Shown piece by piece: positions 27,829 to 38,500 of a stretch of DNA of 51,038 bases. The stretch comes from Trichomonas tenax (Eukaryota > Parabasalia > Trichomonadida > Trichomonadidae): NCBI GenBank assembly GCA_023091735.1, contig JALKBU010000294.1, forward strand, positions 1 to 51,038, read 5' to 3'. The notes beneath the pieces are model-generated. The model had not been told where the DNA came from. It worked only from the letters and a program-made list of their open reading frames with translations, and searched no databases. Every line of letters starts with the position of its first letter. The stretch's first letter is position 1. The position numbers were made by a program, and so were the translations under genes.

Positions 27829-28683
27829 ATGCTTTCCCAAGTCGGTCGTTTCTTCGCCGAAGCAAAGGCACCAAATCCATTCGCACGCAAAGTCCCACTC
27901 CACAACGTCAAGCACATCATCCTCGCCGCCAGCTGCAAAGGAGGTGTCGGAAAATCAACAGTTGCGATGAATACAGCGATTGCTTTAACAAAGGCAGGAA
28001 TGAGAGTCGGTTTGTTCGATGCAGATCTCTATGGACCATCTGTTCCGACAATGACACTCACATCAGACAGCCAGCTCGTCATGACACAGGAGAATAAATT
28101 CTTACCAGTCTACGTCAACGGTTTGGAGACAGTTTCCATCGGCAATGCCGTCAAGAAGGAGGATGCACTCCTTTGGAAGGGCCCTGCTGTCGGTGGACTC
28201 ATCTCTCAGTTCCTTAAAGATTCTCTTTGGTCAGAGCTCGATTACTTGATTGTTGACACACCACCAGGCACAGGCGATATCCACCTATCTCTCTACGACG
28301 CTGTTCCAATCGATGGCGCAATTCTTGTCACTTCACCTCAAAATGTTGCCATGGCTGATGTCATTCGTAACGTCGACATGTTCAAGAAGATGCGCATCCC
28401 AGTCCTCGGCTTAGTCCGCAACTTCGATGGTTTCGTTTGCCCTTGCTGTGGAGAAGTCACAAAAATCTTCCAGGGTGAGAAAGCAGACCAGATGGCAAAG
28501 GATAACAAATACGAGCTCCTCGGCAGCATTCCTATCGATCCATCTATCGCAACAGCTGCTGATAACGGTATTCCAGCTATCGATCAGTCTCCAAACTCTG
28601 TTTATGCAAAGGTATTCCAGAACATCGCTAAGAAGATTATAGAAAAGGTTCCAAAGGATTCTAAGCCACGTGGAACAAAATAA
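27829..28683 (+). CDS. IND1: Ind1/Mrp-type Fe-S cluster P-loop ATPase, hydrogenosomal
   Basis: A 284-residue Mrp/NBP35-family NTPase. The deviant Walker A SCKGGVGKST is at 35-44, followed by GLFDADLYGPSVP and the Walker B-like LIVDTPPGTGD. The Fe-S-binding CxxC is Cys204-Pro-Cys-Cys207 (FVCPCCGE). Absence of the NBP35 N-terminal four-Cys ferredoxin motif places it with Ind1/NUBPL/Mrp. The N-terminus MLSQVGRFFAEAK looks like a trichomonad hydrogenosomal leader (MLS, Arg near position 7, cleavage near RF-F). Ind1 delivers Fe-S clusters to complex I-type proteins; hydrogenosomes keep the NADH-dehydrogenase module. AAACGTGACAA immediately precedes the ATG. Stop TAAA. Confidence 0.92.
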   Translation: MLSQVGRFFAEAKAPNPFARKVPLHNVKHIILAASCKGGVGKSTVAMNTAIALTKAGMRVGLFDADLYGPSVPTMTLTSDSQLVMTQENKFLPVYVNGLETVSIGNAVKKEDALLWKGPAVGGLISQFLKDSLWSELDYLIVDTPPGTGDIHLSLYDAVPIDGAILVTSPQNVAMADVIRNVDMFKKMRIPVLGLVRNFDGFVCPCCGEVTKIFQGEKADQMAKDNKYELLGSIPIDPSIATAADNGIPAIDQSPNSVYAKVFQNIAKKIIEKVPKDSKPRGTK

Positions 28684-29010
28684 AATAATAGAATTCATTC
28701 AAAACGAAAATAAACTACATTGTTATATCAACTCAGCTCTGCTCAGCTTTGCTTTTAAATCTAAAGCATTTGAAATAGCAATTTTAATATTTATTTCTTC
28801 AATTACATTTTAGACTTCATTTTATGATGTTCTAATAATTTATTTTGATGCTGTTTCAAATTCAAATGTGCTGCGCTTTATTTTTCAAATAATTTAATTT
28901 TCAAAATGTATTTGTTAAAAAAAGGTCCTGTATTCTAAAAATAGCAAAGTTTAAACAATTTATTGTATATTTCAAAAATATAGATAGTAAAACAAGATTA
29001 TAAAATAAAA
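28684..29010. other. AT-rich convergent gap
   Basis: Nothing beyond AT-rich 3' flanks of the two convergent genes. Confidence 0.4.
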
Positions 29011-30891
29011 TTAATTCTTTTCAGCGAGCTTCTTCACATTTTCGAACATCTTTGGTGATAGCTCTATCTTCTTTTTACCGACAGTGTTCTTGAGAGCATT
29101 ATATGTTTCGAAATTAAAAACTCCATTGATTGAAAAATGTGGTGGAAGTTTTCCTAAAACAACTAAAGCTTTCTGCAGCTCAGCAACTATTAGATCGAGT
29201 TTTGAAATAGCGCTGGTCATCTTCCATATTCCGTTGACGATGTTGAAAGCCTTTCCAACCTTTGATGTAGATGGATTCCTGATTTCACCAGTAAACATCA
29301 ACATCATTGTTGAAAATCTGTTAATGACATCGACAGACTCTATCATGTTCCCGCTGTCGACTTTGATCATTTTGTTCTCATCAATATACTCCTGTTTGAC
29401 TGGGAATATGGCTCCCTTAAGTGTAGCGACACTTTCGAATGAATTCAAGAACATTGAACTTCCTCGCAAATTATATTTTCTAACATATGCAATATCATCA
29501 AGTTTTCCTGTATATTTGATCATTCCTGGGAATACATCATTGCAGTACTGACTGAATGTTGGATATGCATAAACACTGAAGCGTTTTAGAACGAAAACAT
29601 CATCATCTGCATATTCCAAATTTTTCTCTAAATTATTTGTCAATTTAACATCCGGAAGAATGATATATGGCTGCATTGGAAGCTTTCTGCCTTCTATAAA
29701 CTCAACAGCGCAGTTTAGTTGTGTGATTAAATACTGGAATTTCGTTTCTAACAAAGCATCATCAACAAATTTCTCTGCAAAAGCAGCCAAACCAGGAAGA
29801 CACCAAACTTTTGCTGCTGATAGTGAATAGACGAAAAATTGGAAGATTTCGTCTGCACCAACCATTTCACCACCAATTGATACAGCATTTGTCAACATAT
29901 TCAAAGCGTTCGAGAGTGTGAATAAAATAGCTGACGGAGAGCATTGCAAATGCATCTTTCTTAACTCTAACACGACGTGATGAAGTCCAGGAAGTTCAAT
30001 TTTTTCATTTTCATCGAATTCCAAATCTGGTTTTGAAACGCATATCTCTCTCATTTCATTGATTAATTCATCAGGTATATTATTCTTGAGCTTGCTTATG
30101 AGGTTGTTATATTTCTCTAAGTGCGACAAAACCTTCTGATTGAGATTTAATGACTTGAATCCTTCTTCTGAGATTAATCGACTTTTCTCCATCGCTGAGA
30201 AATTCCTGAGTGGATCCCAGTTTGTGTAAAGCATGTGCTTGTGTGTGAAGAGTGTGACTAAGTGCTCAGCGAGCGCAAAAAACATCACATCAGTTGCGGT
30301 GAAGAATTGATTAAAACTTGAAAAGTCATCAAGCGCTTTAAACTTTCTTATCAAGTTAAAAACGGTTTTGATTGCATTTATATGCTTCTGTGGTTTGTAA
30401 TTTAATATGACCTTTGAAAAAGCTTGCAGAAAATCAATATTTTTGAGAATTTCAGCAAGAAACTCATACGGAAAGATCAATGATATCATTTTCAAGTGTA
30501 CATCTGCAGGAACATCTTCGTTCTTTGTATATTTTGTGTAATCTTGGCCAACAAGTGTTGTCAAAGCCGATTGTTGACCGAAGAGTTCGTGAAGCTTTAT
30601 CTGAAATTGCGGTTGCTTCATTGTAAAGATGTGACATGTTATCGCCATTTTTAACGGAGCAGCATCTTGATTGTATTGACTCATAGCGGTACTGTATTCG
30701 GTTAGGAGATGGTGCAACGTTGCTTTTATATTTCTTCGCAGTAATAATAATGTCAAGTTTTCATTATTCGTTCCTGGAGCTGAACCGATGAGTTTGATCT
30801 GTTCGTCACAGAGAACGATTTCAGCCGCGAGGGACTTTATGCGATATGTCGCGACATCCACGAAAAAGTGGATGTAATTTGCTGTATGCAA
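29011..30891 (-). CDS. VPS9-domain protein (probable Rab5-family GEF)
   Basis: 626 residues, mostly helical. A VPS9-like core lies at about 320-405: the helical lead-in (HHVVLELRKMHLQCSP), then IGGEMVGADEIFQFFVYSLSAAKVWCLPGLAAFAEKFVDD and YLITQLNCAVEFIEG. The G-A-D-E/D motif is followed by two helices and the terminal T/Q-L-x-x-A-x-x-F-I pattern. VPS9 domains exchange nucleotide on Rab5/Rab21 GTPases during endosome fusion. No FYVE, RIN or other recognisable domain accompanies it. Residues 1-300 and 420-626 are unassigned. The first Met is used because it opens the helical domain. Confidence 0.65.
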   Translation of the reverse strand: MHTANYIHFFVDVATYRIKSLAAEIVLCDEQIKLIGSAPGTNNENLTLLLLRRNIKATLHHLLTEYSTAMSQYNQDAAPLKMAITCHIFTMKQPQFQIKLHELFGQQSALTTLVGQDYTKYTKNEDVPADVHLKMISLIFPYEFLAEILKNIDFLQAFSKVILNYKPQKHINAIKTVFNLIRKFKALDDFSSFNQFFTATDVMFFALAEHLVTLFTHKHMLYTNWDPLRNFSAMEKSRLISEEGFKSLNLNQKVLSHLEKYNNLISKLKNNIPDELINEMREICVSKPDLEFDENEKIELPGLHHVVLELRKMHLQCSPSAILFTLSNALNMLTNAVSIGGEMVGADEIFQFFVYSLSAAKVWCLPGLAAFAEKFVDDALLETKFQYLITQLNCAVEFIEGRKLPMQPYIILPDVKLTNNLEKNLEYADDDVFVLKRFSVYAYPTFSQYCNDVFPGMIKYTGKLDDIAYVRKYNLRGSSMFLNSFESVATLKGAIFPVKQEYIDENKMIKVDSGNMIESVDVINRFSTMMLMFTGEIRNPSTSKVGKAFNIVNGIWKMTSAISKLDLIVAELQKALVVLGKLPPHFSINGVFNFETYNALKNTVGKKKIELSPKMFENVKKLAEKN

Positions 30892-32344
30892 AATCGAAAT
30901 GAATTATTCTTTTGTTATTTCATTATTATCCAAATTCATTAAATTCACACTCCTTTAGTTCAAAAATGCTTTTATTATTATCGAATTTTATGGATATCAA
31001 AACTGTGGTTCATAAGATATGACATATATATGGCTATCATGAATAAAGCATATATCTTTCAAATAATATATTGTTAAAGCATTTTTACAAAATTCATCAA
31101 ATTTCCATTCATATAATTGTTTTCACTAGTTGAAAAGAGAGAAATAAGATGACGCACTATATGCTATTAGTAACATATGCTTTAAAAGTTAATTAATATT
31201 ATAGGTTGGGAATGTTCATTATTTCATTATAGAAATTTGAGGAATGACTTTAACATCAAAATCATATATTTACAGTATGAATTGAAATCAAATTAAATGT
31301 GTGACACATGAAGGATACAATCAAAAATGATTCAATAAAATTGATTTCAATCGAATAAATGTGTTAAAAGAATATTTTATCTAAATATTAGTATAATTTC
31401 TTATCTATAATCGATTAATATTTGAATTAACTCCAAAAAACATGATTTTTGAATTATGAGATTTTATATACTCAAGTTTGTGGATTATATATATGGAAAA
31501 AAGTGAAATTATTCTAGGAGAGATTTGTTTATTATACCTGGATCAACATAGGAATTTCACGAGATTTTGATATTTAAGAATAGAGACTCAGCATTATTGC
31601 ATGCTATTAAAAATTGAAATTAAGAGAATCCTATAATAGACATAGTTCAAAGATGCTAATAAATCAATATTATGAAAATAATATTAAGAGATAGATTCCT
31701 CTTTTAACAAACAGGTTTAGTACCTATTGTTTTTCGTCAAATCGAGTGTCATTAGATGATAAGACAATAATATATTTCACATTGCCAGCAACATAGAGAG
31801 ATTTGATTTTCTTCATGAATATATAAAGTATTAGTTGTGTATTGTCCAAATTTAAAATATGAGCACAAAAGCTAAACAAGGAAAAATATCCAATCAAAAT
31901 TATGGAAATGAATCTCATCCACTTCATAATTAGCTTCCATATATACAATTTCATATGTAATCCAACAACAGAACTGGTCACATGAATAAATATGGAGGAA
32001 ATTACGCAAAATTATAGCTTTTTACCCCAACACATTATAAATAAACTATAAGTGACATGTTTTACATATTTATAAGATTTGGAAGTTCGGATAAAACGTT
32101 TAAAAAGAAATCGAAGATTAAAAAAATCAGAAAAGTTTAATATCGTCATAATTCTACAGAGCAGGTATGGCTTTGTATGTAATCCGATGCCAAAATCAAA
32201 TTCTGTTGATCACAATACCAGGTAACGTGCAAAAATTTACTCGGTCATCACTGCCATCTACTCAAAGAGTATAGCATTATTTTTGATTATTTCGGGTTTT
32301 GCGTCAATTTATTTTCTGTACTTTTTGAATTCATTTTTCTTTTC
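30892..32344. other. AT-rich intergenic desert
   Basis: No credible gene. The 85-codon frame at 31724-31981 (minus) has no recognisable features. The 3' edge (32210-32344) is the open upstream extension of the next, broken gene. Confidence 0.4.
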
Positions 32345-33412
32345 ATGTTGCCGAGTTTAGTTTTGCTGACCAAAATAGCGGCAGGATCCCCATGGAACAA
32401 TGACTGCGTTCCTGTTCCTAAAACAGTATTTAATATGAGCAAGTACTTAGACGTTCAGCGCGTGACGATTCCAAAAGGAGAGTGCTATTATTTTTTTAAT
32501 GGATCTTTACTGATGGGCGCAGAGGTCGAATTTAAGACAGCCTATATCAAATTAGAAAACATTACAGTGGGACGCTCAACCTATACATCATATTTTCTAG
32601 ATAAAGAGTACATGTCTCCATTCTATTTTCCTTTTATCGATAACTTCATCGATATTTATGCACCAGATGACAAAGATCTCGTTATTGACCTCGTCAGCCT
32701 CTATTATCAATACTTGAATTCATCATACGAGGTAGATATTTATGTTTCCACTATGACCAATTGAACCTTAACAATTCCATACAGCAATGTCGAAATGAGT
32801 GAGTTTGAGGATGATTCGGATGAAACCGGAGTTCCAGGAACAGGTGATGATGATCCAGAAGCAGGCAGTGATGAACCAGAAGCAGAAGGTGGTAAACCAG
32901 CAGCCCAAAAATCCAAACGTATTGCTCATGCCAACAAGAAGGTTGTAATCCGTCAGTATATTTCTAAAAGAACTAGGAAGTTTGTCAGAAAATCGCAGAT
33001 TGCCGATAAATACATTTGGATAGCTCCATCAACATTGCTCAATGATGGTACAGATATTGATGATGCTAATATTGCAGGTACTGGAGCCATATCCATAGGC
33101 TTCTCTAAAGATGGCCAAGGCAATTATACCATCGAATTCAATGAGACAAGAGAAGCAAATAGTGAGTTAGCCCCTGACACATTTCTCCCAGCAACAACAT
33201 TTTCAGATGATGGAATAAAGACCATTATTTTCCGTTCTGAAGTTGATCCAAGCTCATCTTCTCCATCAAAAGACAATAAGCATTCAACTGGTGCTATTAT
33301 AGGAATTGTTATTGCCCTAGTTGTTGTTGCATTTGTTGTTGTCGTTTTTCTTTGGCTGTTTGTATTCAGGAAGAAACAGGTCTCTGCCGCAGAGAATGGT
33401 CTAAAGCCTTAA
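32345..33412 (+). pseudogene. Type I membrane protein gene interrupted by one in-frame TGA
   Basis: Two frames (32345-32764 and 32795-33412) are in the same phase and are separated only by TGA at 32762-32764. Together they make about 355 codons. The first part has a short hydrophobic start and a beta-rich domain with Cys and N-glycosylation sites. The second has an acidic Pro/Glu/Gly linker, a domain with N-glycosylation sites, a Ser-rich stalk, and a transmembrane helix (AIIGIVIALVVVAFVVVVFLWLFVF) with an RKKQ stop-transfer. The layout is that of a small surface receptor. Upstream of the ATG the frame stays open to 32210 and encodes a much stronger hydrophobic segment, so the original start may also be lost. 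I recognise no family. Confidence 0.6.
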
Positions 33413-33659
33413 ATAAAAGGAGCTTTTTTATTATGATTAATGAACTTCTATTTTTTTTTTCAAGTGTTAAAAAATGAAATTAAAGCTTTAACATTAGGTT
33501 AGCATTCACCGTACCAAATAACATCATATCATTAATCACAAATAAATGAATTCCTTTTCTTTCCCCACAAAAATATTTGACTCGTAAAATATATTTTGAC
33601 ACGTAAATACCCTGTTATATCTTCCATGACCCTGTGTTGGATAAAAAACTATTAAAAAA

Positions 33660-34469
33660 ATGAAGTCGATTGCATTCATTGGAACAGGAAATATGGGCGG
33701 TGCAATTGTCAGAGCTTGCGCAAAAGTGATCGATCCGCATGAAATTGTCATCACAAATAGAACAATCTCAAAGGCTGAAGAGATTGCGAAAGAAGTCAAC
33801 TGTGTCGTCGTTAATTCCAACATTGAAGCAGTCAAAGCTGCAACATATGTCGTTCTCGGTGTAAAGCCACAAATGATGGAGAGTGTACTCAAAGAAATCG
33901 CACCAACAGTCAAATCAGAGAGCAAGAAGCGCGAATTAGTTATATTGACAATCGCTGCTGGCAAGGCAGTCAGCTTCTACACAGGAATCCTTGGTGATGT
34001 TCCTGTCATAAGATTGATGCCAAACACGCCATGCCTCGTTGGAGAAGGCATGACACTTCTCGTTCGTGGTCCAAAGGCCACAGATGAGCAAGTCGAGCGT
34101 GTCAATTTCTTCTTATCAAAGTCCGGTCTCATCAAGGAAATCCCAGAGAAAGATATAGACGCTGCTGGTTCTGTTGCTGGCTGCGGAACAGCTTTCGTAT
34201 GCATGTTCATCGAAGCACTCGCCGACGGTGCTGTTATGGCTGGTATTCCAAGAGCAGACGCACTCAAATATGCTGCTCAGGCAGTAAAAGGAACAGCCGC
34301 TCTCGTCTTGCAGTCAGGCAGACATCCAGGTTCTCTCAAGGACGATATCTGCTCTCCAGGAGGCTCCACAATCGTTGGTGTTAAGGCCCTCGAAGATGGA
34401 AAGTTCAGAGCAGCAGCAATGAACGCTGTTATTGAGTCATACAAACGCAATCAAGAGCTCGGAAAGTAA
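33660..34469 (+). CDS. proC: Pyrroline-5-carboxylate reductase
   Basis: 269 residues, the usual length. The Rossmann NAD(P) loop is FIGTGNMGGAI (residues 6-16). VVLGVKPQMM and VIRLMPNTPCLVGEG are followed by the C-terminal helical dimer domain with AGSVAGCGTAFVCMFIEALADGAVMAGI and the signature DDICSPGGSTIVGVKALE. The enzyme makes the final reduction of pyrroline-5-carboxylate to proline. The usual S-G-x-GPAY motif reads GCGTAF here. Two promoter palindromes, TTTGACTCGTAAA and TTTGACACGTAAA (about 33577-33607), lie 50-85 bp upstream. Stop TAAA. Coding is G/C-biased. Confidence 0.95.
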   Translation: MKSIAFIGTGNMGGAIVRACAKVIDPHEIVITNRTISKAEEIAKEVNCVVVNSNIEAVKAATYVVLGVKPQMMESVLKEIAPTVKSESKKRELVILTIAAGKAVSFYTGILGDVPVIRLMPNTPCLVGEGMTLLVRGPKATDEQVERVNFFLSKSGLIKEIPEKDIDAAGSVAGCGTAFVCMFIEALADGAVMAGIPRADALKYAAQAVKGTAALVLQSGRHPGSLKDDICSPGGSTIVGVKALEDGKFRAAAMNAVIESYKRNQELGK

Positions 34470-34687
34470 ATAATTTATCTATTTTTTTTCTTTAAATCAC
34501 TCCCGCAACGCTTCCAATACTCAAAATTATCATGTCTACCCTTGATATTTACTTTCTCACATGATATCAAAAATATTCAAAATATTTATGCCGTATAGTG
34601 TTATTGTGAAAATAAAATTAGCCTAAGATAACAGAAATGTTTATAATCATAACACATGTTTATTTGATAGGAAAAACAAATGTAATC

Positions 34688-35167
34688 TCACATTGGGCTG
34701 TTGATGGCGAATTTCTTGCCCTCGAAGACCTCAATGGCTTCATCGATGATCTGCCTCAGCTGTTTCTGATTTAACTGTCGAATAAGTCTTGGTTTCAATT
34801 GATCGACTTTTGTTTGATCGTAAACTTGTCCTTCTGGAACGAAGTAAATGAAATACGGTTTAACTTCTTGGTCTCCACTTGCTTCAGCGTTTGGTGTTGA
34901 GAAAACAATGATTGTTGGAAATCCAATTGGAATTCCTTCAGTGAAGCAAAATTGAACACTCGCATCCTGATCCACGTAAAACGCTGTGACTTGATCTTTG
35001 GTTTCTTCGAGTCCTTTCAGTGCCTCTTGAAGCGCATAAAAAGTGTATCTGCATGGAGGGGACCAAATAGTGCCAAGAAGGATGATGTTGACTGGCTTTC
35101 CGTTGCTGGAGATCTCTTTGATGGCATCGTCGATGTTAATGAACTCAGGAATCGGCGGATCAATCAT
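34688..35167 (-). CDS. Thioredoxin-fold protein with SPPC motif
   Basis: 159 residues. VNIILLGTIWSPPCRYTFYAL corresponds to the thioredoxin active-site strand and helix (WCGPC), but the first Cys is Ser (S-P-P-C). AFYVDQDASVQFCFTEGIPIGFPTIIVF gives the second strand, helix and cis-Pro segment. A helical extension (RLIRQLNQKQLRQIIDEAIEVF) ends the protein. With one Cys it cannot act as a classic dithiol oxidoreductase; a monothiol, chaperone or structural role is possible. ACCCTATA-like (reverse of TATAGGGCT, about 35180-35190) and TTTGTCAAGTAAA motifs lie upstream. Confidence 0.7.
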   Translation of the reverse strand: MIDPPIPEFINIDDAIKEISSNGKPVNIILLGTIWSPPCRYTFYALQEALKGLEETKDQVTAFYVDQDASVQFCFTEGIPIGFPTIIVFSTPNAEASGDQEVKPYFIYFVPEGQVYDQTKVDQLKPRLIRQLNQKQLRQIIDEAIEVFEGKKFAINSPM

Positions 35168-35558
35168 TTTATATTTTTATAGGGCTCTCCATAAATAAAC
35201 AGGGGCTATAATATTTGCCATGTAATTACCTTTTTGTCAAGTAAAATCCTTTTTGTCAAATTGTTATTCCAATTATCTTCATCGCATTTTCATTATTGGA
35301 GTTTATGAATTAGATTATTTTACATGATTGTGACATAGCTGGACTATGTTCTGCTTATTTTTGTTAAAAATAATGGATATATATCATGATTCTTTTTTCG
35401 ATATCCAAAAGATATTATTTCTGTTTAAACGCTGCAAATCAAAATATAATGGATGCCTGTTATCATGAAGGGTTAACAAAATCTTTTTTGTATTTGTTTT
35501 TAATGATCAAAAAGATAGTTAATGAAAAAAATAACATAACTTATTTAAAAAATTCGTA
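35168..35558. other. AT-rich gap with promoter-type motifs
   Basis: TTTGCCATGTAAT and TTTGTCAAGTAAA (about 35214-35245) belong to the thioredoxin-like gene. The remainder is spacer. Confidence 0.4.
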
Positions 35559-38500
35559 TTAGAGATCATCATCATCTTCTTCATCGCTGAAATCATAATT
35601 GATTCCATATGATTTGAGCTTTTCCATAAAGTCGCGATCGAGTTTCTTTGATGAACTATGAACTTCTTCCTCTTCCTCTTCTTCATCATCAACATCAACG
35701 GGATGCTTTCCAGCAGAGACTTTAGACGGTGGTGATTGCTTTGGAGTAGACTGCTTTGGAGAAGCTTGTTTGAAAGACTGCAACTTCTTCTTAAATTCTT
35801 CAAGGTCCTCATCATCAGACTCTGATTCCTGCTTTGGCGGAGGCTTCTGGAAAGAGTTACCCTTTGTTGGGATAATGAGTGGAGCATCTTCCTCCTCTTC
35901 TTCTTCCTCTTCGCCAAGAGACTGAACTATCTTCTTCATTGAATATACTTGATTTGCAGGTGTGACAAGGAACTGATCGATATCGTCATCAGATGACTCC
36001 TCTTCCGCATGAACGTCTTGGAATGGCTTTGAAACTTGCTTCTTTATTGGATGGACTTCTTCATCATTAGATTCCTCTTCATCATCCTCATCATATGCAC
36101 TCTGTTTTGGAGTTGCAGATGGTTGAATGTTTGTGAAATTACGAGGAACTGATGATTGTGGATCTCTGCGAGAAACGAAAACAGGTTCCTTGGAGTCTTC
36201 TTCTTCAGAAGATGACTCGAAGCCCAAGTTTAAGTCAAGTAAACGGCGCTTTGTGCTGTCAATAGGTGAGAATGGCTTCTTTGGTGCCTCTTCAGATTCT
36301 TCTTCCTCAGGGATATCCATTGCAGGGCGTTGTCTCATTGGTGACATTGCTCCTGTTGCTGGAGGAACATCATCGTCTGAATCAACATCATCAGCACCAA
36401 AGGCGAACTTCTTTGTCGATGATCCTTCCTTATCTTCTTCGCTGCTGAATTCGAAGTGGAAGTTCTTTCTTGCAGAAGATGCTTCCTTGGGAGGAGACTG
36501 CTTGATTTCGGCACTAATCTTCATTGGTGGCTCTGAGTATTCAACTGCTTCATTCGAGTCACTTGAAGGCTCGTTTTGATCGAAGCGAATGTTGGCTAAT
36601 CTTTCTGGGCTCCTTGGCTGTGGTGGAGCTTCTGACTCTTCATCGCTGTCATCAGAGTCAATGATGAACTTCTTGATTTGAGGGGGTGGGCGTGGTGTAG
36701 CTTTATAAGGCCTTGGTTCTTCTTCTTCCTCATCCTCTTCATCGGAGTTCTCTTTATCCTCTTCCTTAAGGTCAGAATTCTCCTTAAGGTCTGAGTTTGC
36801 AGAGTCAACAGAATCTGGTGGAAGGATTGACTTTGCGACAGGTGGAGATGTTCTCTTTTGAAGAGCATCATCAGATGAACTCATTCCGAAAACGCCTCTC
36901 TTTGAAATTGGCATCGTCGGGACATCATCATCATCTTCCTTCTTCCTGTAAGCTCTTGGAGATGGAACTGGGATTGGCTGTTCGATGTTTTCTGATGAAT
37001 CATCGGAATCATAGATCCTTGGTGTCTTGAGTTCCTTTTGCTTCATGTCTGGTGTTTCTTCTTCTTGCGATCCCTCAAAATCAAAGATCTGCTTCTTTTG
37101 ATCTTCTTCTTGATCCTGTTCTGATTCATCGGAGTCGAACTTGAATGCATAGGAACCTCTCTTTGGCTGTATTTGTGGCTGAGGCTTTGAAACTGGCTTT
37201 TTGATAACCTCCTCTTCTTCCTCTTCCTCATCGTCATCATCATCGACATCAATTCCAGCATACTTCTTCATGAAGCTTGAGAATGTGTCGTTCTTCTTTG
37301 GCGGAGAGGTTGTTTTCTCTGGAGATTTAGGCTTAAGCATGAGCTCTTCTGAAGGAGTTTCTTTCTTTGGAGATGGAGCTTTGACAGCACGTGGTGGTGA
37401 TGTGAACTTCTGTGGAACAATTCTTGGCTGTGGGATTTCAACATCATCTTCCTCTTCTTCCTCACGACTCTCACTGCTGCTCTGTGGTGTCTTGAATGAC
37501 ATCACTGGTGGGGGTTGTGGAGATTGCTTTTGCTGTGGTGAAACTTTCTCTGGAACAAATGTTGACTTTGGCTGAGCAACAACTTGTGGTAAAGGTTTCT
37601 TCTGTGGCGATCTTTGAGGAGAATTGCGCTGCTGTGATGGAGAACTTGGTGTGACTGTAACTGGAGGAGCTTTTTCTTCAACGAAAACTTCCTCATCTGA
37701 TTCTCCTTCATCGTCAGAATCTTCCTCACTCTCGAAGCTGCGGTGCTTCTTTTCTGGTGAAAGAGAGTGCTGCTTCTGTGGGAATTGATCCATTGGATTG
37801 GAAACATCATCAGATGAATCACCGTCGGCCTCAACCTTATGCTTGGCAGAAAGTGGACTGAAGCTGTTGTGAGAAAGGTGTTCTTTGATTGACTCAAGAA
37901 GATACTTTGTATCATTGATGACTGGTTTCTGCTTGACTTCGTCCTCCTCCTGAGTAGAGTCCTCTGAGTCATCCATGAAGATATCTGATGGATGAGCGAT
38001 GCTTGGAGATTTCGGATTTGAATAGGATGGCTTCTTATTTGATGTCTGCGATTTAAGTGGAGAAACCTTCTTTGGAGAAGCAGTTGGCTTATTAACTGGC
38101 GACTGCGGCTTTTCCTGCTGCTTTGGCGGAGAAGGCTGCTTCTTTTCTGATGACTTAGACGAAGTGTTTGATGATTTCTTCGAAATTGGCTTTGGAGGTT
38201 CTTCAATAATCTCTTCTTCCTCTGTATCATCAGATTCAAGGATTGGAGCCTTGTGGTGCTTAGCTGGAGGAGAGTTCCTCTTTGGCTCAGCTTCTGGTTG
38301 TGTGAATTGGATCTCATCCTGACTCTTCTTACCGCTGAGTTCCGCGAGAGCCTTTTCAAGTTTGTCGACGCGCTGGAGAATCTTCTCATATGAAATAGCT
38401 AAGTCATCATTAGCGGAGTATGCTATTGGCTCACTTATCTCAAGCTTGCCTGCCTTTTCTTGCTTCGGAGACTTCTCTTTTGGTGACTTTTCCTTCTTTT

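Noticed and set aside
31724..31981. 85-codon minus-strand frame
   Set aside because: Isolated in a desert, no upstream motif, peptide without recognisable domain.
37502..38389. 295-codon and other long shadow frames within the acidic 1263-residue gene
   Set aside because: Produced by low-complexity GAA/TCT-type codon runs; Arg/Ser-rich artefacts.
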